Below are positions 24,760 through 33,689 of a stretch of DNA of 64,000 bases, piece by piece. A model generated the notes under the pieces. That model ran no database searches and was not told where the DNA came from. It worked only from the letters and a program-made list of their open reading frames with translations. This stretch comes from Negativicutes bacterium (GTDB lineage: Bacteria > Bacillota_C > Negativicutes > Sporomusales_B > JARLHX01). The position numbers and the translations under genes were made by a program. Every line of letters begins with the position of its first letter. Position 1 is the stretch's first letter. The stretch covers positions 186,001 through 250,000 of the forward strand of contig JARLHX010000375.1 of assembly GCA_031292035.1 (NCBI GenBank). Direction: 5' to 3'.

Positions 24760-24990
24760 AAACAAGACCTCCTTAAATAACTCTAATCTAATTATCAGTA
24801 ATATCGCACAATTTTGGCATCGAGAGTATATTTCTCAAGCAACATGACAAAAATGAAGTCTATCAGGCCCGTTTGGAGGAATAAGATGCATCCCAATTAT
24901 CCCGATTAATTGCTGAATTCCCTTCGGAAACAGAGAGAAACCAGCAAGAGAAATTTTATTCATGCCAAAACGTCCAGTTACCTGAAAAAT

Positions 24991-25050
24991 CTGTCTTTAC
25001 AGTGAACTTCTACCTTTAAAAAAAGTCGAAAACCGTCAATCGACCTCGCC
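24991..25050 (+). repeat. 60-bp direct repeat, left copy
   Basis: Starts CTGTCTTTACAGTGAACTTC and ends TCGACCTCGCC. It aligns without gaps to 35292-35351 in the same orientation with 50 of 60 identical. The two copies flank the malonate decarboxylase block. The origin is unknown; an IS end or a recombination remnant is possible. Confidence 0.7.
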
Positions 25051-25129
25051 ATAGCCAGACCGGTTATTGGTATTTACCCACACTCCAATACTTCCTGTGC
25101 AGAGACGCGCCACACGCACCATAAAACAC

Positions 25130-25662
25130 CTTCCCTTGGCAACCAGCTATTTCGATCGCAATACAAAAGATTGAAAAGGAGCTTGAAATTCAACGTTTTG
25201 ACCGCAGCCAGAAGCAGTTAGCATTAACGATTAGAAGGGCAATTTTTTTCAGCGTGCTGACGTTATACTCAATTAATCGCAAGATACCATCACAAAGATG
25301 AATAATTACAAAAAAATCAGAAAGGGTCCATACGAATAGGTATCTCTTCCATGATAGGCGCAATCCTCTTTCCTTACGTATTTAACCAGTTTCCAAGTGC
25401 ATATCCGCACTTGGATCTTTCTATCAGGGAAGAAGACACTTTGTCTATTCGAACCAACTTGAACAAGGTGATCTTGATGGAATCATAATGATTGATAATA
25501 TGTCTTCACCATTTAGTGACTATACCCTTATCTACTGGGGAAATTCTATGTTTACCCTTAAATCATCCCTTTGACAAACTATCCAAAGTTGCTTGGGAAG
25601 ATCTGTCTGAACAGCCGCTCCTACTTCTAAATGAAGATACATTAATAGGCAACTTATTTTAG
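25130..25662 (+). pseudogene. Decayed LysR-family regulator gene
   Basis: Pieces of a LysR protein are readable in order but in shifting frames. The HTH part reads QPAISIAIQKIEKELEIQRF followed by DRSQKQLALT. The effector domain begins GSIRIGISSMIGAILFPYVF and continues NQFPSAYPHLDLSI, then switches frame to EQGDLDGIIMI, then again to LPLNHPFDKLSK and WEDLSEQPLLLLNEDTLI. At least three frame changes and in-frame stops show it is dead. It lies just inside the left 60-bp repeat, facing the mdc block. Confidence 0.75.
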
Positions 25663-25789
25663 AAGAGTATTGCTGCCCCCCTGTGCCAAATCTCTGGTTA
25701 GGCCAACAAAGTCATAGCCTTTACTATTTAGCCCGTTCTGCGCCCGTATATTAAAAGAACACTCGTAAGAAAACCATTCTAAAAACACT

Positions 25790-25836
25790 AGAAGCCAGGG
25801 GTGGAAAACTTTCGCGCCACCCCTGGCTTCTTTTTT
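25790..25836 (+). terminator. Strong intrinsic terminator
   Basis: AGAAGCCAGGGGTGG pairs perfectly with CCACCCCTGGCTTCT around a 12-base loop, followed by T7 on the plus strand. It stands after the LysR pseudogene and may be what remains of that gene's terminator. Confidence 0.85.
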
Positions 25837-25889
25837 GCTTCTATACACTTTATACATCGGCGGAATCTGCATACATATTAAAATTAACG

Positions 25890-26146
25890 AAGATTCTCTA
25901 TAAATATGCCCGGCCAATTAATAAAGCATGATCCACTTCCACCCGTCTTTTCAATCTCGGCAGCCACCAACTGGCTCAGATCTTTGAGATGGAGATGGAT
26001 ATGGCTTGGCACGAAATGAATGAGTTGGCGATAACGATGATCGGTTTGCCGAAGTCTTCCTCCTTCATGCCAGCGGCACGCCACAGACCGCGATCTCCTG
26101 CCATATTGCAATCGTGAGTAGAGGTGCGGGAACGATACTCGGGCAT
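25890..26146 (-). pseudogene. ilvD: N-terminal fragment of dihydroxy-acid dehydratase (ilvD)
   Basis: From an ATG at 26146 the minus strand reads [20 protein letters not shown], then [20 protein letters not shown] and NSF. After a frameshift it continues [20 protein letters not shown]. This matches the known start of IlvD (YRSxTxxxGRNMAGARALWRATGM, then FVPGHVHLxDLGxLV). Only about 75 of roughly 560-610 residues remain, with no Fe-S cysteines, so it is a relic of the branched-chain amino acid pathway gene. The loss suggests a deletion or insertion boundary next to the mdc block. Confidence 0.78.
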
Positions 26147-26324
26147 ATTCGGCATTCCTCTAAGTTAAAAAGGCTGTGCTAAGCAGATTGTATTTGATAT
26201 ACAAACTAGCCGCCTAGCTTCACAGAATATCAGCTTGGCGAAACAATTGAATCGTCGCGTCCAGAATGTCATTGCCTCACTCCACCGCGCAGAAAAAACA
26301 ACATGCAGCTCCTCTTCTTTTGGC

Positions 26325-27314
26325 TCAAAGTACGCCAAGCGTCAGCAGGATGAAATATGCAGGAATGGTAAAGAGAGAAATGACCGTAGTCAGTGCAGTC
26401 ATTACCGCAACATAGTTCGCATCAGCTTTATATGCCCGGGCCGCAATCGACACCTGGGTCATGACTGGCATTGCGGCTTCAATAATAAAGACTTTCCGCA
26501 TCAATTCGGGGACGGGGATCACATAGCACGCCGCCAGAACTACTGCGGGCGAGATGATGAATCGCGCAGCGATCAAAACAGCCATGTCACGTGTGATGCG
26601 AACATTGCGGAGGTTGGCCAAATAAATGGCAATGCCGATGAACAGCATGGCCAAAGGAGTCGTCATGCTGCCAAGATAATTGAAGGTTCCATTGATAAAG
26701 GTCGGGAGCTTGACACTGCCCAAAATGAATAAGATGGCGACGACAGCGCCGATCAATGGCGGCGACATGATGTTCTTAATTGTCTGGAAGCTCAGGACAC
26801 GCGGCGTCGCGATATCGTTGCCATTTTGACTGCCTTCAATGCACGCAAACTTCGATCCGTCGAGGCTGAGGCCGTAGGCACCGATGGTCCAGAACAGCAT
26901 GGACTGGACAAGATAGTACATCACCGCAATTGGTAAAGCCTTGTCACCGAATAGCGCGATGATCACAGGAAAACCGATGAACGCTGTGTTGGCGACGAAA
27001 AACATCGCCCGGAACGTCCCGCGTCGGTAATCCGGAACGTGAATGACAAAAGAAGTTATGACTCCGATCGCGTAAGTGACCAACATCGTAAACAAGGGCA
27101 TAGTCACGGCTATACCGAGCTGAAGCAAGTCAGTCTTTGTATAGGATTTCATCATACTTACGACCATGTACAGCGGGATAGTCACCGTCATGGCGAATTT
27201 CGCGAACAGTTGACCGACCTCTTTATTAAACCACCCCCTCATTGTTAGGTAATACCCAAGGCTAATCATCAGCATACAGCTGAAAACCCCGCTCAATGAT
27301 TCAAAAATAGACAT
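26325..27314 (-). CDS. AEC-family permease, probable malonate carrier
   Basis: A 329-residue auxin-efflux-carrier family protein with about ten helices and the central NTAFIGFPVIIALFG motif, typical of the family including MdcF of Klebsiella and malate permeases. The ATG follows GAGGGGAGACA. It lies 43 bases after mdcH, at the end of the mdc operon, so malonate transport is a reasonable inference. In Klebsiella the AEC carrier gene mdcF sits between mdcE and mdcG; here it is at the operon end. Confidence 0.85.
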   Translation of the reverse strand: MSIFESLSGVFSCMLMISLGYYLTMRGWFNKEVGQLFAKFAMTVTIPLYMVVSMMKSYTKTDLLQLGIAVTMPLFTMLVTYAIGVITSFVIHVPDYRRGTFRAMFFVANTAFIGFPVIIALFGDKALPIAVMYYLVQSMLFWTIGAYGLSLDGSKFACIEGSQNGNDIATPRVLSFQTIKNIMSPPLIGAVVAILFILGSVKLPTFINGTFNYLGSMTTPLAMLFIGIAIYLANLRNVRITRDMAVLIAARFIISPAVVLAACYVIPVPELMRKVFIIEAAMPVMTQVSIAARAYKADANYVAVMTALTTVISLFTIPAYFILLTLGVL

Positions 27315-27357
27315 TATTGTCTCCCCTCGATGAATGTTACATTTATTTGTGCGATCC

Positions 27358-28293
27358 CTAATAAGCCGACGCCCTTACGTCTTTTACTTGTCGAATTACA
27401 GCTTCGAGGGGCATCGCCGACACCGCAATGGCGGGAACTTCGGGAAACGCCTCTGTTGTGAGCTTAGACAGAACCCTACCAGGGGTAATCTCCACAAATA
27501 GCTCAGTCCCCATGCCAACCAGAACTTCGGTGATATCGTGCCAACGAACCGAGTACGCTATGTTTGTGGCGATATCTTCCCGAATTCGATCGAAAGCGTG
27601 TGTCGGCCGAGCTCGCCGATTGGTAAGGTATTGTGCCGTAATTGGTCTAGGTTCAAGATCTTTCATGGTAGCGACCAATCTGTCAGCCACTCCCGCCAGC
27701 AGCTTACAGTGCGAAGGAACTGACACCTCTAGGCGTTCGGCCTTCTGGCATCCGGCCTTTTGCGCCAAGTCGATGACCCGCTCCATCCCCGCGTCGGATC
27801 CGGCCACGACGATCTGCCTTAGCGCGTTAAGATTGCCCACAAAGACTGGGGCGTCCGGGGTCGTCGCGGCGGAGACGATGGAGTTGACCTGTTCCTCATC
27901 GAGACCGACGATTGCAGTCAGTCCAAAGCCACTCGGAAAGGCTTCCTCCATCATCGACGCACGTAAATGGACCAAGCGTACTCCGTCCCGAAAGCTCAAG
28001 GCTCCGCACGCCGTTGCCGCGGCGTAAGCTCCAATCGACAGACCTGCCACCGCGTCCGGGAAAGCACCTTCCGCTGCCAGGGCACGCGTTACAGCCACAC
28101 CAGCGGTATAGATTGCAATCTGAGTCGAAACGGTCGACCGAATTGTGTCCTCGGCATCCAATTCGAGAACATTCCGGCCTAGGACTTCACTAGCCTCCTC
28201 AATGGTGCGCGCCACTTCATGGTGGCTGGGAAGCTGATGCAACATACCGGGCCGTTGCGAACCCTGCCCGGGAAAAAGATATGAAATCGTCAT
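27358..28293 (-). CDS. mdcH: Malonate decarboxylase malonyl-transferase MdcH
   Basis: A 311-residue FabD-like acyltransferase. MdcH charges the prosthetic group of the MdcC carrier by transferring malonyl from malonyl-CoA. The start SYLFPGQGSQRPGML is the typical acyltransferase opening; the nucleophile elbow reads AGLSIGAYAA, with Leu where FabD has His (GHSxG). A later SVPSHCKLLAG supplies the second active-site His. The ATG overlaps the mdcG stop (ATGA). Malonate-cluster context supports the assignment. Confidence 0.9.
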   Translation of the reverse strand: MTISYLFPGQGSQRPGMLHQLPSHHEVARTIEEASEVLGRNVLELDAEDTIRSTVSTQIAIYTAGVAVTRALAAEGAFPDAVAGLSIGAYAAATACGALSFRDGVRLVHLRASMMEEAFPSGFGLTAIVGLDEEQVNSIVSAATTPDAPVFVGNLNALRQIVVAGSDAGMERVIDLAQKAGCQKAERLEVSVPSHCKLLAGVADRLVATMKDLEPRPITAQYLTNRRARPTHAFDRIREDIATNIAYSVRWHDITEVLVGMGTELFVEITPGRVLSKLTTEAFPEVPAIAVSAMPLEAVIRQVKDVRASAY

Positions 28294-28961
28294 CGCTGTT
28301 CTCCCCTATTTGTATTCCAGGGATCAAGAACCAAGATTGGCCCATTCATTGTACGCAAAAGTATTTTCCGCCCTTGTTCTGTCGAGCAGTATTCTTTCAT
28401 GGCAATTGCACCGTCCGGTGTTTCCATTTGCACATCTACAGAAGCCCCGATTTCGGATAGCTCGGCGAGCATTCGCTTCGCGTCATCGCGAGATATTTTG
28501 TTCGGCACACGAATAATCAGATCGAGATCGCTTTTAGGAGTGACAACCTCGCAGCCGGTCCCTAGTTCAAACCCGACACTGCCGGTCGGTCCCCAAACAT
28601 GTTCCATTCGCCCCCAACGTTCCAAAACAATCTGAAACGCCCGCAGTGCGGGAATTTCGGCGTAACGGCTGCGCCTGGGCTCGCAACGCTCGCTGAGAAG
28701 ACGTTCGGGCGGTATCCCTCTAACCACCGAGCTGACAGGAATGGCTGCAGCAAATCTTTGGTCACGGGAAACACCGCGTATCCCGATAGGGATTTGCCTC
28801 CCATCTTGCGACGCTCGCCGAACAACGGCGACAGGAGCTTCCTGCAGGGATTCCAGTACCCAGGGTGGCGTCGTCGTCTTTGGCAAGTGATGGGGACCGA
28901 CGAGGAACCACACCAAATCGTGAGGATGAACTTGGATGTCAGAATGAGGGTATGTCTGCAT
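28290..28961 (-). CDS. mdcG: Phosphoribosyl-dephospho-CoA transferase MdcG
   Basis: A 223-residue nucleotidyltransferase that attaches the 2'-(5''-triphosphoribosyl)-3'-dephospho-CoA group to the serine of MdcC. The catalytic region reads GSVGFELGTGCEVVTPKSDL followed by DLIIR, with the DxD pair. Start HPHDLVWF is typical. The ATG follows CAGAGAGGATC. It sits after a 146-base spacer from mdcE and is coupled to mdcH. It might also serve CitD, since no citX is visible. Confidence 0.9.
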   Translation of the reverse strand: MQTYPHSDIQVHPHDLVWFLVGPHHLPKTTTPPWVLESLQEAPVAVVRRASQDGRQIPIGIRGVSRDQRFAAAIPVSSVVRGIPPERLLSERCEPRRSRYAEIPALRAFQIVLERWGRMEHVWGPTGSVGFELGTGCEVVTPKSDLDLIIRVPNKISRDDAKRMLAELSEIGASVDVQMETPDGAIAMKEYCSTEQGRKILLRTMNGPILVLDPWNTNRGEQR

Positions 28962-29073
28962 TCGATCGATCCTCTCTGAATACTCTGTCTATTTTTGATA
29001 TTCCAACGGTTCGCTCGCAGATAAGGCACCACACCTGGTCATGTTCTTCGGCCGGATCTTCCCGGTAGGAATA

Positions 29074-29101
29074 GTGCTCCGGTCTGGCTCGACCGGAGCA
29101 C
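29074..29101. other. Perfect hairpin in the mdcE-mdcG spacer
   Basis: GTGCTCCGGTC (29074-29084) pairs perfectly with GACCGGAGCAC (29091-29101) around six bases, just downstream of the mdcE stop. No T-run on the minus strand, so an mRNA-stability or processing element is more likely than a terminator. The spacer is the place where mdcF lies in the Klebsiella cluster. Confidence 0.6.
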
Positions 29102-29107
29102 ATCACG

Positions 29108-29935
29108 TCAGAGAGCGTTCCACTGCTCCGCCATCTTCTGGCGGACCAAGAGCGAGGCCTTCCGGTAGGTTCTCGCCCCATCGGACTCGAGCCTGACATC
29201 CAAAGTCGCGGGTTTCGCACGAGAGTCAGCGATGGCCTCGATCAGGGCGCTCTGTACCTGGGCGACGGTCGCCGCTGCGGGCTCGTCCGGATGGGCCACG
29301 TCGAGCAAGGCATGCAGCCCACCCAGTTTCGCAAAGGAGCCGATATCGTACGCCATGGGCACAATTTCCTGCCCCAACCTGTCAAGTTCCTCCACGCTTC
29401 GCCGCGTGATACGCGCCGCGGCGTCTTTGTACATGGCGTGAATCAGGACTTCCGGATCGTTGAACGCAATTAATCGATTCGCCTGGCCGGCCATCGCAAG
29501 AAATGCACCAGAGACGCAGCGGCCGACAATCAAGGCAATGACCGGGTGCCCAGCCGTTCGGGCGTCGGCATAGGCAGCGATAATCGCCGCAGCGGCAACG
29601 TGGATACCGAAGAGCTCCTCACGGCGTCCGTAGGCCTGACTCTTGGTATCACAAACTGTGATGATCGGACGTTTGACCTTCTTATCCTTGTCAGCCTCGA
29701 TGACCTGGCGAAGGGCCTTCGTACCAAACCAGCCCTCATCGACGCCCACCTCGCTACGACCGGCCCGCGGAAAACGACTTTTCGGATCAGGAACCAAGCC
29801 GACGAAAACAACCTCCTCGTCGCCCAATTTACCACCTGATAACAGAAGGGATCCGGGATTTCCGGGCACGCTTCCGTTATTCCCGGCAAGGGCTTCAAAC
29901 CACTTGCGCCCACGGTTCATGACGGTGTCACTCAT
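29108..29935 (-). CDS. mdcE: Malonate decarboxylase gamma subunit
   Basis: About 275 residues, a crotonase-fold carboxyltransferase-like subunit that with MdcD decarboxylates malonyl-S-ACP to acetyl-S-ACP. Seen are VGRCVSGAFLAMAGQANRLI, with the oxyanion-hole glycines, and PIITVCDTKSQAYGRREEL. The chosen ATG at 29935 overlaps the mdcD stop (ATGA) and follows GGAGGTGG; a start further upstream is possible but lies inside mdcD. Confidence 0.92.
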   Translation of the reverse strand: MSDTVMNRGRKWFEALAGNNGSVPGNPGSLLLSGGKLGDEEVVFVGLVPDPKSRFPRAGRSEVGVDEGWFGTKALRQVIEADKDKKVKRPIITVCDTKSQAYGRREELFGIHVAAAAIIAAYADARTAGHPVIALIVGRCVSGAFLAMAGQANRLIAFNDPEVLIHAMYKDAAARITRRSVEELDRLGQEIVPMAYDIGSFAKLGGLHALLDVAHPDEPAAATVAQVQSALIEAIADSRAKPATLDVRLESDGARTYRKASLLVRQKMAEQWNAL

Positions 29936-30804
29936 TCTGCCACCTCCTTCCAGACTTTGCGGATATCTTCGCCTGTCCACTGCCTGGAACAGTCCATGGC
30001 AGCGAGGCGTTTAATGAACAGGTCGTATTTGTCGGTGCGCAGTTTCGCCGGGTGGCCCTTGCTGAACAGACTCCTTACGGCCTTCGCGATTTCTGCCGCG
30101 TCGTCTTCGACCAAAAGATCAGCAAATCCGGTTGCCGCACGTTGCGCGCCTCCGTTAACGCTCCAGACGAAGGGTTTATCGCCTGATGGAAATTCAGCGG
30201 CGCCGGCTTCCTGTTCAATGACTTCAGGACCGTTCATGCTCAATCGTGCCTGTTGCGTCATGACCACGTAGGACGCCAAGCCTGCGGCAAGCGACATACC
30301 GCCGAAGCAACCGGTTGGACCAGCGATCACGACAATCAGTGGGGTGTGCTTTCTGAGAGCCACCATTTCGGAGTAGATCTCGGCAATAACCAACTCGCCC
30401 ATGTTCGCTTCCTGGAGGCGAACACCGCCGCTTTCAAGTGAAAGAACGGCACGAGTCGGAATGCCTTTCTCGTTGTCGATTCGGGCCAAGCGAAATGCTT
30501 CGGCCATCTTCATCCCACAGACTTCGCCAATGGATCCGCCTTGGAACTTGCCTTCCATGGCGATCACCACGGCCGGTTGACTGTCGATTGTTCCCTTGGC
30601 GACGACACAACCGTCATCGGATTGGGGCACGATGCCCTGCATCGGCAGCCAAGGCGACATGACCCGATCAAAGGGACCGAGAAGTTCGCGGCAAGTACCC
30701 GGATCGAGCAGTTCCTTCGCGCGAGCACGGGCATTGAGTTCGATGTAACTACGGCGCTCACTCAGCGCCAAGACTTCTTTTGAGAGAGGGGGAATGTTCA
30801 TCAT
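29932..30804 (-). CDS. mdcD: Malonate decarboxylase beta subunit
   Basis: A 290-residue carboxyltransferase-type subunit paired with MdcE. Typical parts are RSYIELNARARAKELLDPGT, SLESGGVRLQEANMGE, and PTGCFGGMSLAAGLASYVVM with the oxyanion-hole loop, then LSMNGPEVIEQEAG. It lacks any zinc-ribbon or biotin domain, so this is the biotin-independent cytoplasmic enzyme. Start and stop both overlap neighbours (mdcC and mdcE). Confidence 0.94.
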   Translation of the reverse strand: MMNIPPLSKEVLALSERRSYIELNARARAKELLDPGTCRELLGPFDRVMSPWLPMQGIVPQSDDGCVVAKGTIDSQPAVVIAMEGKFQGGSIGEVCGMKMAEAFRLARIDNEKGIPTRAVLSLESGGVRLQEANMGELVIAEIYSEMVALRKHTPLIVVIAGPTGCFGGMSLAAGLASYVVMTQQARLSMNGPEVIEQEAGAAEFPSGDKPFVWSVNGGAQRAATGFADLLVEDDAAEIAKAVRSLFSKGHPAKLRTDKYDLFIKRLAAMDCSRQWTGEDIRKVWKEVAE

Positions 30805-31094
30805 GACTCGCTCACCTCGACAGCTTGGCGGAGCCGGAGTGCTACTGTTCCGGGGGTCGCGCCAAAATCGTTGATTTCGATGTTGCTCGCGGCAGGGTAA
30901 TTCTGGAGAAAGCGCTCCAAAACCGCCTTCCAGGTCGTGCCAAACCCGGCAACACTGGTTTGGATTTTCACCTTGGTCCGATTGTCATCTGCCGGTTCCA
31001 TCAGAATTTCTAAGTCGCCGGACCCCACGACACCGACATGGGAACGTTTTCCTTTTGGTCCAGAGGTAGGGAATTCAAATGTTAATATCTCCAT
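30801..31094 (-). CDS. mdcC: Malonate decarboxylase acyl carrier protein
   Basis: A 97-residue carrier protein. The prosthetic-group serine is Ser25 in GVVGSGDLEIL, the same position as reported for the Klebsiella protein. It carries acetyl/malonyl as a thioester during the decarboxylation cycle. The ATG follows AAGGAGAATT; the gene overlaps mdcB by 13 bases and mdcD by four. Confidence 0.94.
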   Translation of the reverse strand: MEILTFEFPTSGPKGKRSHVGVVGSGDLEILMEPADDNRTKVKIQTSVAGFGTTWKAVLERFLQNYPAASNIEINDFGATPGTVALRLRQAVEVSES

Positions 31095-32029
31095 AATTCT
31101 CCTTCTCCAAATTTAAATTCCAGGTAAGGCTTGCGATCATCTTTTTCGATGGCGTCTAAAAAGAGGGTTGCAGCCAATAGGTCTGCGCTTCCGCCTGGTG
31201 AGACGTTTTGCTCTAGCAGACTCTTGTCCAGATGATCCAAAGCCCGGCGGCCTCCCTCAGTAGCCGTCCCACCACACTCGATTACTTTCCTGGCGCCGCT
31301 CTTGGCGCCATCGAGCGCTTTCCATCCTCCTCGGTGGAGCAGACAGGTGTCGTCCAACTCCGCCATGATGGCCATCAATGCATCCAGCCTGGCACTGTCT
31401 TCGTCAGCCCCCTGCTTCCGTGCCGCCCGTAGTGCAGGCAACCCTCGCTCGATGACACTGGGGAAGCCCTCTTGCGCCTCCCCCCGGGCCCCCACCACCC
31501 GAAATCGACGAATGACCCCACTGCCATTGGTGGACCTGTCGGGCGCCCGGGAATCTGGATGGTGGGCAACGTCGGCTGCATACTGTGCGACCGTGGCTGG
31601 GTCTATCCGGTCATAGGGGCACATGGATGCACCCGAAACGAGCAGGCCGATCGCCCAAATTGCCCCTTTGTGGGTGTTCACTCCGCCGGTGGCGGCAAAC
31701 ATCGTTTCCTCCCCATCACGGCCGATCGCTGCCAACTGTTCGCGCAACGACTGCGTCGGGCAGGCTCTGTTTGCCATAGTCGCCATTGTCCGGAAGCAGG
31801 AAAACAGCGATAGAGCAGAGCGGTGCATGAGGGCCAGGTTAAGGTCAGCATGGGATCCGGATCCACGTCTGTCGACAAGACCCGGCTTGGGTGTTAGATC
31901 GGCTTCGGCAACCATCGAACGCACGGCATGGAAGGCGAGATATCTCGCATCGACAGCTGGCGAAAAATCGGCCGATTCGACCGGGAAATAAGCCAGTTGC
32001 CGTGCATCGATGAAGAAGTCCGTGGACAT
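31082..32029 (-). CDS. mdcB: Triphosphoribosyl-dephospho-CoA synthase MdcB
   Basis: A 315-residue CitG/MdcB family enzyme that condenses ATP and dephospho-CoA to the prosthetic-group precursor. The signature TPKPGLVDRRGSGSHADLNL is near residue 42, and NVSPGGSADLLAATLFLD near the C-terminus is typical. The ATG lies right after the mdcA stop with GGAG in the mdcA end. It is the only CitG-type gene visible, so it may also supply citrate lyase. Confidence 0.93.
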   Translation of the reverse strand: MSTDFFIDARQLAYFPVESADFSPAVDARYLAFHAVRSMVAEADLTPKPGLVDRRGSGSHADLNLALMHRSALSLFSCFRTMATMANRACPTQSLREQLAAIGRDGEETMFAATGGVNTHKGAIWAIGLLVSGASMCPYDRIDPATVAQYAADVAHHPDSRAPDRSTNGSGVIRRFRVVGARGEAQEGFPSVIERGLPALRAARKQGADEDSARLDALMAIMAELDDTCLLHRGGWKALDGAKSGARKVIECGGTATEGGRRALDHLDKSLLEQNVSPGGSADLLAATLFLDAIEKDDRKPYLEFKFGEGELWRY

Positions 32030-32030
32030 C

Positions 32031-33689
32031 TTACCAGCTCCGGAAACGCGCCGGCGGCTCGTAGAGTCCGCCCGACCACGTGACTAAGTCCTTCATGCTG
32101 CGCGCAGAAAGAAGCGATCTCGTTGCGTCCGACCGCCGTACACCTAGATCCTCGGGATAGGCGACGACGCCCCTTTCCCTCAGCTTCTCAACCTGCTTGG
32201 CCGTCGAATTCAGTCCGACCTTGGTCACCCCAGCGATGGCAGCGACCGCGGCACGGCGCTCTTCGAGACAGTCGGCTTTGTAGAGGTAGGCAATGCCTTC
32301 CTCGGTGGCGATATGAGTGACATCATCACCGTAGATCATCACCGGAGCCACCGGCAGGTTGGCGTCTTTGCCCACTTGAATGGCGTCGAGGCTTTCGACG
32401 AACAACGGTACGCCCCCTGCCTTGAATGTCTCGACCACCTGCACGCAAAGCTTTCGTCCTCTGGCAGTCGCGCTGTCTGAGGTAATGAGGGACAACCAAG
32501 CTGGCGAAGTATGGCGCCGACCGCGAGCGTCACTGCCGAGATTCGGCGCGCCGCCGAATCCAGCGATACGCCCTTTGGTAACCGTCGACGAGTTCCCTTC
32601 TCCGTCGATTTGCAGCGTCGATCCCGCGAAGAGATCCACCGCGTAGTGTCCGGCAAGCTGGCAATAGACGCGGTTGGAGCGCAAATTGCCATCCTGCCCG
32701 GTAAAATAGACGTCCGGACGGGCGGCCACGTATTTTTCCATGCCGGCTTCGTTGCCGAAGCTGTGAATGCTCTCAACCCATCCGTTCTCGATCGCCGGAA
32801 TGAGCGTCGGCTGCGGATTGAGAATCCAATTGCGGCAAATCTTGCCTTTCAGTCCGAGTTGGGCCCCATAGGTCGGAAGCAAGAGTTCAACGGCCGCGGT
32901 GTCGAAACCAACACCGTGATTCAGGGACAGAACCTGATGGCGCTCGTAAATTCCACGAATAACCATCATTGCTGTGAGGATCTGAAGCTCTTTGATGTCT
33001 TTCGGATCGCGTGTCTGGATCGGTTCTTTTGCGTAGGGCCGATCCCCTTCGACGATGACATCCACCCAGCCGCCTGGGATATCGACGCGCGGCAGCTTGT
33101 CGACGATTTCGTTCACCTGGACAATAACGATGCCATCACGGAACGCGGCGGCCTCGATCATCGAAGGAGTATCTTCCGTATTCGCGCCGGTGAAGAGATT
33201 GCCCTCACGGTCGGCCATGTCCGCGCAGACAAGCACCGCGTTGGGGATCAGATCGACAAACATTCGCGCGGACAGTTCGACATAGGTGTTGATCGACCCT
33301 ATTTCGATCTCTCCATCTTCGACCATTTGCGCGATTCGCAAGCTCTGCGGACCGGCGAAACTGAAGTCGAGTCTTTTCGCGATCCCCTGCTCGAATATTT
33401 CCATATGCTCGGGGCGGGCAACTGCCCAGATCACCGCATTTAAGTTGTTCACTTTTTGGGGATTCACTTTGGCTAGCGAGCGCGACAAAAAGTCTGCTTG
33501 CTTTTGCACGCTCTCGATAATGACCCGATCTCCCGGAACCAAGAGCGTCTCAAGGGCATCAACCATCTTGTTTTGCGGAAGCATTTTACCATTCATCCAC
33601 GGAGCAACCAGCCCCATGCGCCGACGTTTGCCTTCGCGCCTCGTGGACCATGATCGTTGCGTGACCGCTTCGCTTGTTGCGAGGTCCAT
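32031..33689 (-). CDS. mdcA: Malonate decarboxylase alpha subunit (ACP transferase)
   Basis: A 552-residue acetyl-S-ACP:malonate ACP transferase that swaps acetyl for malonate on the MdcC thiol, a CoA-transferase-fold protein related to CitF in function. Typical are APWMNGKMLPQNKMVDALET at the start, QLAGHYAVDLFAGSTLQIDG and FGGAPNLGSDARGRRHTSPA in the middle, and EEGIAYLYKA near the end. Normal length. It is the first gene of the operon, divergent from the LysR gene at 34036. Confidence 0.95.
   Translation of the reverse strand: MDLATSEAVTQRSWSTRREGKRRRMGLVAPWMNGKMLPQNKMVDALETLLVPGDRVIIESVQKQADFLSRSLAKVNPQKVNNLNAVIWAVARPEHMEIFEQGIAKRLDFSFAGPQSLRIAQMVEDGEIEIGSINTYVELSARMFVDLIPNAVLVCADMADREGNLFTGANTEDTPSMIEAAAFRDGIVIVQVNEIVDKLPRVDIPGGWVDVIVEGDRPYAKEPIQTRDPKDIKELQILTAMMVIRGIYERHQVLSLNHGVGFDTAAVELLLPTYGAQLGLKGKICRNWILNPQPTLIPAIENGWVESIHSFGNEAGMEKYVAARPDVYFTGQDGNLRSNRVYCQLAGHYAVDLFAGSTLQIDGEGNSSTVTKGRIAGFGGAPNLGSDARGRRHTSPAWLSLITSDSATARGRKLCVQVVETFKAGGVPLFVESLDAIQVGKDANLPVAPVMIYGDDVTHIATEEGIAYLYKADCLEERRAAVAAIAGVTKVGLNSTAKQVEKLRERGVVAYPEDLGVRRSDATRSLLSARSMKDLVTWSGGLYEPPARFRSW

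Noticed and set aside
25654..25917. Minus-strand 87-codon frame over the terminator region
   Set aside because: It spans the terminator at 25790 and the end of the ilvD stub, and its sequence has no protein character.
28962..29107. A small gene in the mdcE-mdcG gap
   Set aside because: The open frame across the gap has no ribosome site and no similarity to a carrier; treated as a spacer with a hairpin.
32511..33443. Plus-strand open frame of about 310 codons opposite mdcA
   Set aside because: mdcA is unmistakable and fills the operon frame; the antisense frame has no family pattern.
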